This document shows positions 19,212-28,626 of a stretch of DNA of 49,202 nt, piece after piece. Location of the stretch: positions 6,399 to 55,600 of the forward strand of contig JAGQPW010000004.1 of assembly GCA_020426515.1 (NCBI GenBank), in the 5' to 3' direction. The stretch comes from Planctomycetaceae bacterium. Its GTDB lineage: Bacteria > Planctomycetota > Planctomycetia > Planctomycetales > Planctomycetaceae. The position numbers and the translations under genes were made by a program. The notes under the pieces were generated by a model, which was not told the DNA's origin, searched no databases, and worked only from the letters and a program-made list of their open reading frames with translations. Position 1 is the first letter of the stretch. Each line of letters starts with the position of its first letter.

Positions 19212-19717
19212 GAGGGTTTCCTTCAGGCTGCGGCGGCAGGAGTAGGGACATGGTCGCCCCAACCCATTCGATGGATTGGAGAAAACGAATAACGCCACAG
19301 ATTAGCGGACTTAGGGGCAGTACCGGAAGTGAGGCACGCTGCATGGTGTGAGGTCCCGCAGATTGCGCAACCCCGTCCAGCACGTCCATGGACGCTAACC
19401 GTAGCATCGGATTTTCACACATGTCAAGTTGCTTGTTCTGATGTGATTTGAGGTTACGGCACTGTATTACATGTGAATCCGTCCTGTTGATCCGGTTATT
19501 CGCATCCGGCGTTCACAATCAGCAGCAGCAGGCTGCCGCCTCAAATTGACAAACTTTGTCCCTCAGACGGACTCATCAAATCTGATTGAACAGAGCGAGG
19601 AGTTCCTTTGGGGCCGTTCGTATTACGCGTCGGACGGTCTAGAATGTGTCTGCGAACACATCTGAATCCGGTCGCTGCGCCAGCGCCCGGTCGGACGGCA
19701 ACCCTGAGAGAGTAACA
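19212..19717. other. Divergent intergenic region upstream of the PEPCK-like gene
   Basis: These 506 bases lie between divergently transcribed genes and contain no convincing coding frame. The AT-richer part (about 19410-19480) holds TTCACACATGT at 19414-19424 and ACATGTGAA at 19469-19477, an imperfect inverted pair that could be an operator. A TTGACA occurs at 19546-19551, but no matching -10 is at the right distance. An in-frame GTG at 19646 could extend the downstream gene by 24 residues. Confidence 0.4.
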
Positions 19718-22700
19718 ATGGACCTTCGGCTGGCACTGGGATTTCGTAGTGACTCATCTGCAACCGCCATCGCTCGCGACCGGGAGCGCATGCTCAGCTA
19801 TGTGAACCTGAAACTAGCGGCCCACGGATTACCAACGGCCCCGGCTGCTGGAGGCACCGAGTTAGTGGAACTGGCAGCTGGCCTGCTCGCGAACTTTCGG
19901 GAAAAAACCCGGCTGCTCGAACGGCATCAGCGGTGCCCGGTTGATGCCCGTATTGAGGATTTTCTGAACAGCCACTTTGCCGACCTCAACCCGTCCGAGC
20001 CACTGCGGCTGCCTGGCAAGTCCGTCATCCTGGATCGACATGGCGTGGCCCGTGAACTCTCGTTGCCTGCTGATGCAGACGAATGGGAATCCGAATACGG
20101 AAAGTCGTACCGCGTGCGGAACGGAGTGTTGCACAACCCGCGATCCGACAAGCGAACCACCAAGGGAACGTTCCACGTTGTCGAAGGGGGGCTGCCGATT
20201 GCTGGCGACAAGCGTGCCTGTCCACGAGAAACGTTCGTCCGGCTGTTCCAGCATGCCGTGAATCCGCCCGATGACCTGCTGACGCTCCCCTTCACTTCTT
20301 CGCTGGAAAACCCGGGGCGCAGCTGGGTGTCGCTGTTGCTGCGTCCACTCGTTTGCCCGGCCGTGCAGGGGTTTACCGAAGAACTCACCATGGAAGTGCG
20401 GTTCTTCGCTCCGGGGAACTTCGTCAGCAATCTGGACTTTGTTGAATCGATCTTCGGCAACGGAGGCGACCCTTTCATCCCTGAGAACGATGCCGCACTG
20501 GATGTGCATCACTGGACCGGCCATACAGGGTGCGTCATTCTCGCCCCGCATCTGCCATTGTTGACCAAGAAGGAACTGAGGCTGCCTCACATCAGTGAGG
20601 CCACACCACGACAGATTCGGGATCGGATGTGCTGGGAAGATCCCAGCGAACGCTACAACGATGGTGACGCGTTCAAAGTGACCTGCCGTACCGAAGAAGG
20701 CGTGATCGTGACGATCATTGCCGACAACTACTTTGGCTACTGCAAGAAGGAAGTCAAAACACAGATCAGCTACGCGACCAATCTGCTGGGCAACGCCGAG
20801 GAAGAACATTCGGGCGGAGCACTGGTGTTCCCAAGCTGGAGCCTCGGTGACGACTTCCAGATTAACAGCCGCCGGTACAACAACCGCACATTTGCAGATG
20901 TCGTTCGTGACTACGGCAAATGGATGGATGTCCAGCCGGAAGGCTACGGTATCGACGTCAACTTTCCGGACTTGTACTACATTCCGGAGGACGCCCGTGC
21001 GGACATGCGGCAGCAGCACCTGGCCTGGGAACGCGATGGCCAGCAGCACACAATCCCCCTGTTGCCCGGCAAAGTCTACATGGCCCCGTCGGGGTATCGA
21101 CTGCGAATGGAGAAACATCCTTCGGCCCCGTCCTGGCGTTTGATCGGAACCGGCGGCGAAGGCATCTTCTGTCACAAGCCCTGTACTGTCTCGGGCGGCG
21201 GCAAGAGTGAAATCAGTAAGTCGCTCGTCGACTACATGCAGTACGGATCGATCTTTGTTTCCGACTTCGACGAAGACATGCAGCAGGTGCGGGAGATCTG
21301 CAATCGCGATTACAGTGATCGCTGGAAGCCGGAACTTGCCAAGAAGCAGAACTATGGCGAGTTCCCCAGTCGTTCCGTTCTCAGTCCGCTTCGGTCGCTG
21401 GGGAGCGTGATCAAACTGCTGACTCCATCCAGTGAGTTCACTGAAAAATACAACGCCTGGCTGAAGAAGATTCCCAATCACATTTACGCACTGGTCTTCG
21501 CCATCAAGCGATTCTACCGACCAGAATGGGGCGATGACTGGGAACGGCACTTCAGTGTGGACCTGGTCAATGGTCAGTCGGGGCATGAACTGAAGCTGGA
21601 TAACCGCAGTCTGGTGGGAACCTACCTGCGTGTGGGCTACACCGGCTGGCACACCTGGCGACTGTTCAAAGTTCGACAGGACTTTATTGCCGCTTTCAAG
21701 GTACAAACCGAAGACGACATCACGGCCTCGACCGTGGTACCAACCCGCTGTGTCGAAGGAATTCCGGAGTACTTTTCCGAGTTCGCACACAAGTTCGCGG
21801 AGAACTGCGAATACCGGTTATTCCAGCGCCCGGACGACGCCATCCATCGCGGATTCGACAAGCAGGCCGAAGCCGATCTTGCCCGGCGCGACGTCAATTT
21901 CATCTCCAACTACGAACCACTGGGACGCGAACAGGTGGAGGAGATGCGAGCCAAGGTGGTCGACTTCGACGCCTTTACCGAACCGATGAAACGCCTGCTG
22001 CGGTCGGTCGAAAAAGGCGAGAGCGGATACATCGTCTGCTCCGACAATCCACGACGCGTGGGGGGTGTCCCGACCAAGAACCCTCGCTATCTGCAGGACC
22101 GCCCCGACATGGCCAATCCGATGGATCGCTACGTCGCCCAGATGGGTGTGCGGCTGTTCCGGGCCATTCCAGCCGGTGCGGCAGTTCCGATGCCGGTCAG
22201 CGCTGTGCTCTCTGGACGTCGCAACAATCCCCCTGAACCAGAGAAGGGCATTCGGTCGCTCGCGGTCTACAACCCGATTCACTATCAGGAACTGCCGGAA
22301 CTGTTCATGGACTACATTTGCTCACTCACGGGCAAGAGTCCATCAACCACGGGTGCCGGGAGCGAAGGAGCACTGACCAAAGGTCCCTTCAACGCGCTGC
22401 GGACCACCGCCGACTTGAACACGGCACTGGTCAGCATGATTCTGACCGGACTTCATGGCTTCTCCACCGCGGCGGGACACGTCGGTCCGAACGTGCAGTT
22501 CGACCACGACATCAGCCTGCTGGTCCCTGAAGTCTGGTGCCGCCTGTCGATCAACGAACGCGATCCACAGCGACTGATCTCGGAAGGGTTGCTGGAACCC
22601 GTGACAGATATTGACCAGCCGGATGGTTCAGTAGTTCCAGCTCGCCGACTGGGCTACCGCATCACGTCTCAGTTTATCACCCGCTACTTTGGTCGGGTGT

Positions 22701-23203
22701 TCGACAACCCGGGCAGCGTCTTCAACGAAGCCATCCTGCGTCCGGAAACGCAGGACCCGGAATCGTTCGCCGATGGTGTGCAGTACATCATGGAAGCCTA
22801 CGAGCGGGTTGCTCTGCAGTACTTCGAAGATGGTTCCATCGAGGAAGCGTGTCCGCCACTGAAGGTGCTGCTGTCGATTATGGCTTACGGTGAACACGAA
22901 GGCCGGGACGAACGACATCCGGAAGTGCGCCGCATGTTCACTCGGGAGGCCCTCCTCACCAGCGAATGGTATCGCGCACGCTTGCGAACCAAGCAGTTGC
23001 GGGACATGGACCGCTGGAGCCAGCATCTGCAATCGGTGGAAAACTACCTGCAGTCGAATGTCTCAATCGACCCCGGATTCCGAACCACCCTTGAACACCG
23101 ACGGGGATTCGCTCAGCAACAGTTGACCCACGTCAGCCATCCAAGCTATCTCGAAGAACTCGTGGGGACCCTCGGAGCCGATCCGCTGGGCAAAACGAAC
23201 TGA
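19718..23203 (+). CDS. Probable PPi-type phosphoenolpyruvate carboxykinase (large, about 1160 residues)
   Basis: The 1161-residue cytoplasmic protein has no leader. Its length and motifs fit the PPi-dependent PEP carboxykinases known from Entamoeba and actinobacteria, which interconvert oxaloacetate plus PPi with PEP, CO2 and phosphate. The supporting motifs are a P-loop-like SGGGKSEISKSL (GGGKSE at residues 493-498), NYFGYCKKEVKTQIS from residue 337 (comparable in position to the metal/substrate-binding lysine region of PEPCK), and TGAGSEGALTKGPFNAL from about 878. GTP-type (about 600 residues) and ATP-type (about 540) enzymes are about half this length. The assignment rests on recalled family features, not an alignment. 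I start at the ATG at 19718, after a weak GAGAG site. The GTG at 19646 is an alternative. It is transcribed alone. Confidence 0.6.
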   Translation: MDLRLALGFRSDSSATAIARDRERMLSYVNLKLAAHGLPTAPAAGGTELVELAAGLLANFREKTRLLERHQRCPVDARIEDFLNSHFADLNPSEPLRLPGKSVILDRHGVARELSLPADADEWESEYGKSYRVRNGVLHNPRSDKRTTKGTFHVVEGGLPIAGDKRACPRETFVRLFQHAVNPPDDLLTLPFTSSLENPGRSWVSLLLRPLVCPAVQGFTEELTMEVRFFAPGNFVSNLDFVESIFGNGGDPFIPENDAALDVHHWTGHTGCVILAPHLPLLTKKELRLPHISEATPRQIRDRMCWEDPSERYNDGDAFKVTCRTEEGVIVTIIADNYFGYCKKEVKTQISYATNLLGNAEEEHSGGALVFPSWSLGDDFQINSRRYNNRTFADVVRDYGKWMDVQPEGYGIDVNFPDLYYIPEDARADMRQQHLAWERDGQQHTIPLLPGKVYMAPSGYRLRMEKHPSAPSWRLIGTGGEGIFCHKPCTVSGGGKSEISKSLVDYMQYGSIFVSDFDEDMQQVREICNRDYSDRWKPELAKKQNYGEFPSRSVLSPLRSLGSVIKLLTPSSEFTEKYNAWLKKIPNHIYALVFAIKRFYRPEWGDDWERHFSVDLVNGQSGHELKLDNRSLVGTYLRVGYTGWHTWRLFKVRQDFIAAFKVQTEDDITASTVVPTRCVEGIPEYFSEFAHKFAENCEYRLFQRPDDAIHRGFDKQAEADLARRDVNFISNYEPLGREQVEEMRAKVVDFDAFTEPMKRLLRSVEKGESGYIVCSDNPRRVGGVPTKNPRYLQDRPDMANPMDRYVAQMGVRLFRAIPAGAAVPMPVSAVLSGRRNNPPEPEKGIRSLAVYNPIHYQELPELFMDYICSLTGKSPSTTGAGSEGALTKGPFNALRTTADLNTALVSMILTGLHGFSTAAGHVGPNVQFDHDISLLVPEVWCRLSINERDPQRLISEGLLEPVTDIDQPDGSVVPARRLGYRITSQFITRYFGRVFDNPGSVFNEAILRPETQDPESFADGVQYIMEAYERVALQYFEDGSIEEACPPLKVLLSIMAYGEHEGRDERHPEVRRMFTREALLTSEWYRARLRTKQLRDMDRWSQHLQSVENYLQSNVSIDPGFRTTLEHRRGFAQQQLTHVSHPSYLEELVGTLGADPLGKTN

Positions 23204-23240
23204 GGTCAGTCCCTCACAGACCACTCAGATGACGGAAGCA

Positions 23241-23277
23241 GTCTCGGCGCGCTCAGATCTGTGCGTCTAGCCGAGAC
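23241..23277. terminator. Hairpin at a convergent gene junction
   Basis: GTCTCGGC (23241-23248) pairs with GCCGAGAC (23270-23277), and the palindrome CAGATCTG sits in the loop. The right arm overlaps the last codons and stop of the minus-strand membrane protein gene. It may end transcription from both sides, but no T-run follows it. Confidence 0.35.
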
Positions 23278-23851
23278 GGTTCGTCGGTTCGCGGTCTGTA
23301 GCGTCAGCGATTGAAGTCAGTCGAAACCCGACAATGGCCAGCCCTCCGGCCAGGAGCAGCTCGACAGCCCAGAACGCTCCTGCTGCCGGAATCGAAAGCT
23401 TGCCCAACCGGCTGACACGATGTTGCAGGTACTTGCCAAAGGTGGGCGTCAAATCGCGTCGCTGCTGCTCGAGATCCAGCTCCACCGCCGGGTCGCTTTG
23501 AGCAATTCCTTCCAGCACTTGTAGCGCACGGTCGACATCGGGCTGTTCAGACAAATAGGCCTGGTAGGAAATCAGGGCCATATTCCCCAGTCCCAGAATC
23601 ACGAACTGTGCCACGACCAGCAGCTGTAATCGACTTGCAGGCCAGCTGACCAATCGTCGCCACCACATGCCCAGCGCCAGGCCGCCCAGCAACCCGCAGC
23701 CGACGTGAAAGACCACCAGCCGTTTCGCTGAGTGAGGAGCATCCGCAGCCAACAGCGAACCTCCCCACAACGTGAGCAGCGAGAAGAACACCCAGAAAGC
23801 GTATTCCCTCACCGACGATCGCCCGATCGCCTGGGATGCGGGGGTACTCAT
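23267..23851 (-). CDS. Small membrane protein of unknown function
   Basis: The 194-residue protein has four likely membrane segments (about residues 18-36, 47-62, 75-95 and 150-175). A charged loop between the third and fourth (EQPDVDRALQVLEGIAQSDP, then LEQQRRDLTPTFGKYLQHRV) faces one side of the membrane. I do not recognise the family. Four-helix inner-membrane proteins with a DUF4149-like look are one possibility. Its ATG overlaps the stop of the AroD-AroE-like gene (ATGA, bases 23848-23851), so the two are translationally coupled in one operon. Confidence 0.7.
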   Translation of the reverse strand: MSTPASQAIGRSSVREYAFWVFFSLLTLWGGSLLAADAPHSAKRLVVFHVGCGLLGGLALGMWWRRLVSWPASRLQLLVVAQFVILGLGNMALISYQAYLSEQPDVDRALQVLEGIAQSDPAVELDLEQQRRDLTPTFGKYLQHRVSRLGKLSIPAAGAFWAVELLLAGGLAIVGFRLTSIADATDREPTNRLG

Positions 23852-25311
23852 GACTCCTCCATCATTCCCTGACTCAGTGCAGCTTCGGAAAGTTCCTTTC
23901 CAGTGATCGCCTTGAACTGCGAAATCACCTGCTGCTTGAACACCCCTGCCGCATCGATCGTTTTGCAGCCTCGACTGCGGGCTTCCTTCAGGAATTCAGA
24001 ATCATGGGGCAAATGGCTGACATCAAGCACGGTCATTGAAGATCGCAACAGCGAAGGATTCACCTGGCCGTGTTTCGTTCCCAGTTGAACTGTCGGGTCG
24101 GCCACGATGAGCGCATCGGTCAGAGTTTCGTACAGGTTGTGATAGGAGACAAATCGACATTCCTGCTGCTGGGCGACCTGTTGTGCTTCTTTGTCACCAG
24201 GACCGCATACGCTCACCAACCCTTTGCGCTGGGCGACAGCATACACCATCGACTCAGCCATGCCCCCATTGCCCAGGATAAGCACGTTCTGGCGTTCCAG
24301 CGGTCGCTTGCCGCCACCTTCGCCGCCCATCTCAGTTTCCAGTGACCGCAGCCCGGCCCGCCAGAGTGTGTTGTAGCCATGCCAGCCATCGTCGCGTTTG
24401 AGCAGCAGGTTCAAATACTGACTGCGCGCATCGTGCGGATCAACGTGATCCGCCAGCGGCACCAGCCTGCGACCGAACCCACCACCGGTAATGACGGCCC
24501 GAATCCGCAAGACGTCGAGCATCTTCTTCAAACGCTTCAGGTCGCCGATTTCAATCGGCAGGCAGCGGACATTGAGTCCGGCTTCCTTGAACCCTGCGTT
24601 CAAGATACGCGTTGTCGCCAGCTGAGCGGGACCGAAACCGGCAATGGCGACAAAGCCTGTCTTGGAATCGATGTCTCTCCAGTAGTACGTTTCATCAAGC
24701 CGCGAAACTGTCGACTGGCCGGGGTACGCTTCCATCCCCTGTTCAAGAGCGGCGTAGATCCAGGGTGAGCCGTATTTGCGGCCCAGCAGTGAGAAGGTCA
24801 GTTCGGCCTGCCCCAGTCCAATGCCCACAACCGGAATCGTTCGTTTCTGGCTCACGGCCGCCAGCAATGGCCAGGCATCGTCCAACGTTGGAGTGGGCCA
24901 GGTGAACTTGACGATGTCCGCCTTGGCATTGGCCGCTTCATCAAACACGCTGTCGATATCCGTCTCCGGAGCATCCAGCCGGGTGAAGCTGATAACCCGC
25001 TGAGTGCTCCCGAACCGTGGCACCTGATTGGCGATGGAGAGATCCAGCTCAACGTATGCCGGTCCGGCGACGATCGCCTGCCGGAGCATCATCAGCCGCT
25101 GCTCTTCGGTCCCCTTCCACTTACCGCCATCTTCCGGGCGCCGGCAGGAGACGAGGATGGGCTTGTCGATGGCTGTAATCAGATCTTTAACGTCCGGCTC
25201 TTTGTGGAAATGATCCAGGCAGAGTTCGACAAGGTCTCCCTGACGGGCGGCGTTTAACAGATCCGCCTTGGCCAGAGTCCGTGAAGTGGGAGTCACTGTA
25301 ATGCAGATCAT
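23848..25311 (-). CDS. Type I dehydroquinase-shikimate dehydrogenase fusion homologue with altered active sites
   Basis: This 487-residue protein joins an AroD-like barrel (residues 1 to about 210) to an AroE-like dehydrogenase (about 218-475). In the AroD part the Schiff-base lysine is present (K135, ADIVKFTW), as are E29, the SCRRPEDGG arginine and PGQ at 197-199. The general-base histidine of the SNHDF motif is replaced (SFTRL, T110), and the later substrate-binding arginine is not seen. In the AroE part the NADP loop GNGGM (347-351) is intact. However, the catalytic lysine motif (NVTxPFK) reads VITGGGFGR and the catalytic Asp of NTD is Leu (NTLW, 314-317). Either catalysis has diverged or the protein does something else. 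It is the first gene of a two-gene operon with a membrane protein. Confidence 0.75.
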   Translation of the reverse strand: MICITVTPTSRTLAKADLLNAARQGDLVELCLDHFHKEPDVKDLITAIDKPILVSCRRPEDGGKWKGTEEQRLMMLRQAIVAGPAYVELDLSIANQVPRFGSTQRVISFTRLDAPETDIDSVFDEAANAKADIVKFTWPTPTLDDAWPLLAAVSQKRTIPVVGIGLGQAELTFSLLGRKYGSPWIYAALEQGMEAYPGQSTVSRLDETYYWRDIDSKTGFVAIAGFGPAQLATTRILNAGFKEAGLNVRCLPIEIGDLKRLKKMLDVLRIRAVITGGGFGRRLVPLADHVDPHDARSQYLNLLLKRDDGWHGYNTLWRAGLRSLETEMGGEGGGKRPLERQNVLILGNGGMAESMVYAVAQRKGLVSVCGPGDKEAQQVAQQQECRFVSYHNLYETLTDALIVADPTVQLGTKHGQVNPSLLRSSMTVLDVSHLPHDSEFLKEARSRGCKTIDAAGVFKQQVISQFKAITGKELSEAALSQGMMEES

Positions 25312-25471
25312 TCTCTTCTCCTTCGCCTGAATTTCGGCCCACAGGCTGCGAACGTCCGAGATTCTAGGGTGTGGAGGGGGATTCGAGAAACGAGTTGCCG
25401 TAGGAGTCCGTCCGGTCCTGTTCTAAACTCCGCAGAATCTGCTCATCCGCTTTTCACCTGGTCAGTTCCCC

Positions 25472-25963
25472 ATGGCTCATTCAACTCCTACGGAAGCGTC
25501 CCCCCCACTGCCGAATCGCCACGGTTCCAGGCTGGCCCTGCCCGCCGCTCTGGTGTGCGTCGTTTGGGTTCTGGGACTGGCTGCAATGGTTCTGCAGACG
25601 GCCAACCCGCTGACCCTCAACCGTCGTCAGATCGAAGTTTCCACCATGGTGGTTCAGGCTGAAGTCACGAGACTGGTTCCAGGAGAAGTCCGCGTCGAGA
25701 AATTCCTGCTTGGGTCCGGCAAAGATTCGCAGCTGATTCTGGTCCGCAACCTCAATCAGACTCCAGCCCAGATCGGCCAGCGCTACCTGCTTCCGCTGGT
25801 CCCGGTTCGCGATGTCACAGGCACCGTTGCGAATGGGCTGTACGATGTGACTCCAACCGGGTTACCGGAGAATCAACCGTTGATCTACCCCAACTCCGAC
25901 GAAGCCATGCAGTTGTTCGAAACGCTGCTGAAGCCGTCTGAGGGACAAAAAAATACACCGTGA
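25472..25963 (+). CDS. Small membrane-anchored protein of unknown function
   Basis: The 163-residue protein has one hydrophobic segment near the N-terminus (about residues 22-43, LALPAALVCVVWVLGLAAMV). The remainder is a soluble, mostly beta domain with a conserved-looking LILVRNLNQTPAQIGQRYLL stretch. I do not recognise a family. It probably sits in the inner membrane with the domain outside the cytoplasm. The codons for its last four residues and its stop form one arm of the terminator of the opposite-strand protease gene. Confidence 0.6.
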   Translation: MAHSTPTEASPPLPNRHGSRLALPAALVCVVWVLGLAAMVLQTANPLTLNRRQIEVSTMVVQAEVTRLVPGEVRVEKFLLGSGKDSQLILVRNLNQTPAQIGQRYLLPLVPVRDVTGTVANGLYDVTPTGLPENQPLIYPNSDEAMQLFETLLKPSEGQKNTP

Positions 25964-25983
25964 ATTTCTGATCCACGGTGTAT
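25947..25983 (-). terminator. Intrinsic terminator of the metalloprotease gene
   Basis: ATACACCGTG (25953-25962) and CACGGTGTAT (25974-25983) form a perfect 10-base-pair stem with an 11-base loop. Seven A residues at 25947-25953 read as a T-run on the minus strand, so it terminates the minus-strand gene ending at 26011. It overlaps the 3' end and stop codon of the + strand gene. Confidence 0.85.
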
Positions 25984-26010
25984 CTGGCTTCTGCGGAAGA
26001 TCGCTGACTG

Positions 26011-28626
26011 TCAGCTGGCAGACCCGATGGACACTTCTGCATTGAGTGCCTGCTGAATGACCGCCTGCGAGTCCAGCAAGTGGGCACGAGTGTACTCATC
26101 CAGCTTGATGCCTTTGGCCTTCAGCAATTCGTCGGCCTTTGAATTCAACTGCTGGAGTTTCATTCGCGCGATGGTTCGAGCATCCGCGGGAGCGCCGCCA
26201 CCATGTGTGACCAGATACGCGAGCCGTCGCAACGTCTCCCGTTGCAGATTGCGACGGTAGCTGTCAACCAGTGGCTTCCGGTTGGTGAACTCCTTGTTAT
26301 CCCCTTCCGGAATCGCCCATTCCGAGTACACGCTGTCCGTCAGCAAATCGAAGTGCTCCGGCAGCGTGTAAGCTTCCACCTCGGCGGCAACGCGAGTTTC
26401 GTTGTCGAGAATACGCTGCAACCTCATGGAGTCGAGCAACTGCGAAAGGATCATCTGCTGCATACTGAGAACAGTGTCGTGGATGGGATAGTCCAGCCGC
26501 GTGGTGCTCGCCGAGCCCCAGTGGCTCCAGCGTGACGCCGCCAGATAGTTGAGCGTCTCACCGTCAATTTCCGGGGCAAACACCGTGCGTGCCAGCAGCT
26601 TCATCGCATCCCGCTGCTTTTCCGCCTCGACCACAGTGAAAGGCTGCCGAGCGTCTTCGTCTCCTTTGTGATCGCGGTGGACATACACGCCACCAGGAAA
26701 CCGGGCAGCCATTCCTGCCGAGCGCCAGTATTCGCCCAGCAGCAGTCCGAATGCCTGTCGTGCGCGCTGGTAGCCTTCCCCTTCGCCGACAGTCTTCTCG
26801 ACCACCTTGGGCATGATACTCATCGCATGGTCCATCTGCCGTGCCACAAACGCGAGCGGATCGCTGCCCAGGTCAAAGCGGTTGGTGGACGGATCAGGAT
26901 CAAAGCTGCGAGTGTCTTCGTCTGTCGCGTAGTCGAGACCTTCTTCGGCACCGCGGGCGGCAATCTTCTTCAGCTCAGCCGCTTCATCTCCTTTGATCGG
27001 TTTGTAGCCATATTCAATAGCCCAGTAGTCGTACGGTCCCAGCGTCTGGCTGTAATACAATCCCTGATCTTTGGGGTCGGCGGCAATGTTCGCAGGCGCG
27101 TAGTCCATCACGCTCGCAACGGTTCCTTCGCGACGACCGCTGTCCTTATCCTGGATACTCTCCAATGACTTCCAGGTGCTCGCCTTGAAGTTGTGGCGCA
27201 GCCCCAGTGTGTGCCCCACTTCGTGCATGACCACTTCCTTGAGCCCTTCATGAATCAATTCCTTGGGCAGTGTGCCATCAGCAGAGACACCTTTACCCAT
27301 GAGCACGGCTCCAGCAAAGCCCAGCTGACGCTGCATTTCCCGGCAATACTGGCAGTTGTGCGGCGAACCATGCGTCACAGGATGGCCGGCAAGCAACAGG
27401 TCGTCTTCCGGAGACCAGTTGGGAAGGAACTGTTTTTTTGCATCGGGGCCAAAGGTTTCCCAGCGGCTGCTCCAGCTGTCCAGAAAACTGGCGTCGAAGA
27501 TGATGTCCGCATCAAGAATCTGGCCGGTCCGTGGATCGACGCGTGAAGGGCCCATGGCGAATCCGGCATCGGCTGTAATCCAGCGGAACGTGTTGTAGTG
27601 AACGTTCTCAGGATCAAAGTCCGGATCCGAAGGTTGCAGATCCACCCGGATGGCTCCGGCGAACCCCAGCTTTTCAAAGGCCTTGTTCCATTCCAGAATC
27701 CCCGCCTCAATGGTGGGGCGCAGAGCCACGGGAACCGTGTTCTCGATGTAAAATCGAATCGGCTCTTTCGGCGGAGACAGATCGATGTTCGGGTCGAGTT
27801 TCTGCAGGTTCCAACGGTTGATGAGTCGCACGAAGTGTTCAGGCTCGTCCTTTTCGGAGAAATCCTTGATCGCCGTCAGGAAGTAACCCACGCGGTCATC
27901 AGCCACGCGGGTCTTGTAACCATTCGCTCCGACAGGCGGCAGGACGCTGACACTGTAATGCACATTCACCTGCACGCCACGAGAATCGGGAACCGTCTCC
28001 AGAGGAGTGCTGCCTGAATAGACGGCATTGACCTGCAACTCCAGATTGTGATCGAAGTTCTTGACCTTCGCCCATGTCGAGCGATCCGACATGAAGCGGA
28101 AGCCCGGTCCGATCTCGCGACCAATATGCTGATCGTCGTTCATGAAGACCGTCCCCAGGTCGACCAGCAGATTGCCCGAAGGGCTCTTTGTCAGAATCGG
28201 CAGCGCGTAAATGACACTGTCGCTGTAGGCGAGATCGACGGCAGTCGCTTCGGGGGTGTTTGGCTTGGCGCGGAAACGCACATTACGCTGCAGAACGAAC
28301 AGCTTCTCATCCACCACACGGAAGCCCCAGATGGCGTCATCGCCAAAATTCCAGGACATGCCTCCCAGGACACTGCCACGGCTGATGCCCTTGGCAATAG
28401 ACGTGATAATGATGTAGTCGCGTTTGAGATCGGCGGGCGTCAGCTCAACCAGCAGCTGTTGCTCCTTCCGATGCACCGTCCACATCCCCGCCAGCTTTTC
28501 TTTGCCTTCCGTCAACTGCTGATACTTGGATTTCTCCGCAGCAGGCGACTTCTCCTGGGCAGACAGGGGACTGGCCAGAAACAATAGAGCGAGCCCCAGC
28601 AGCCCGAAACGACGCATCCGTAGCAT
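26011..28626 (-). CDS. Secreted zinc metalloprotease (DUF5117/DUF5118 type)
   Basis: The 871-residue protein begins with a signal peptide (MLRMRRFGLLGLALLFLASP, cleaved near LSAQ-EK). After DUF5117-like beta-rich domains comes the zincin core with HEVGHTLGLRHNF, the metzincin-type HExxHxxGxxH, with the zinc ligands at residues 468-478. A Met-turn-like SVMDYAPANI follows, then a long helical C-terminal part. Bacteroidota and planctomycete homologues are exported zinc-dependent metalloproteases whose targets are unknown. I start at the ATG at 28626 because GAGGAAAG lies just upstream and the leader begins there. The frame is open for a further 47 residues upstream, but these are Cys-rich and polar. 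The gene is followed by a strong intrinsic terminator and appears monocistronic. Confidence 0.85.
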   Translation of the reverse strand: MLRMRRFGLLGLALLFLASPLSAQEKSPAAEKSKYQQLTEGKEKLAGMWTVHRKEQQLLVELTPADLKRDYIIITSIAKGISRGSVLGGMSWNFGDDAIWGFRVVDEKLFVLQRNVRFRAKPNTPEATAVDLAYSDSVIYALPILTKSPSGNLLVDLGTVFMNDDQHIGREIGPGFRFMSDRSTWAKVKNFDHNLELQVNAVYSGSTPLETVPDSRGVQVNVHYSVSVLPPVGANGYKTRVADDRVGYFLTAIKDFSEKDEPEHFVRLINRWNLQKLDPNIDLSPPKEPIRFYIENTVPVALRPTIEAGILEWNKAFEKLGFAGAIRVDLQPSDPDFDPENVHYNTFRWITADAGFAMGPSRVDPRTGQILDADIIFDASFLDSWSSRWETFGPDAKKQFLPNWSPEDDLLLAGHPVTHGSPHNCQYCREMQRQLGFAGAVLMGKGVSADGTLPKELIHEGLKEVVMHEVGHTLGLRHNFKASTWKSLESIQDKDSGRREGTVASVMDYAPANIAADPKDQGLYYSQTLGPYDYWAIEYGYKPIKGDEAAELKKIAARGAEEGLDYATDEDTRSFDPDPSTNRFDLGSDPLAFVARQMDHAMSIMPKVVEKTVGEGEGYQRARQAFGLLLGEYWRSAGMAARFPGGVYVHRDHKGDEDARQPFTVVEAEKQRDAMKLLARTVFAPEIDGETLNYLAASRWSHWGSASTTRLDYPIHDTVLSMQQMILSQLLDSMRLQRILDNETRVAAEVEAYTLPEHFDLLTDSVYSEWAIPEGDNKEFTNRKPLVDSYRRNLQRETLRRLAYLVTHGGGAPADARTIARMKLQQLNSKADELLKAKGIKLDEYTRAHLLDSQAVIQQALNAEVSIGSAS

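Noticed and set aside
19862..21790. A 642-residue minus-strand frame within the PEPCK-like gene
   Set aside because: It lies wholly inside a better-supported gene and has no leader, motif or ribosome binding site.
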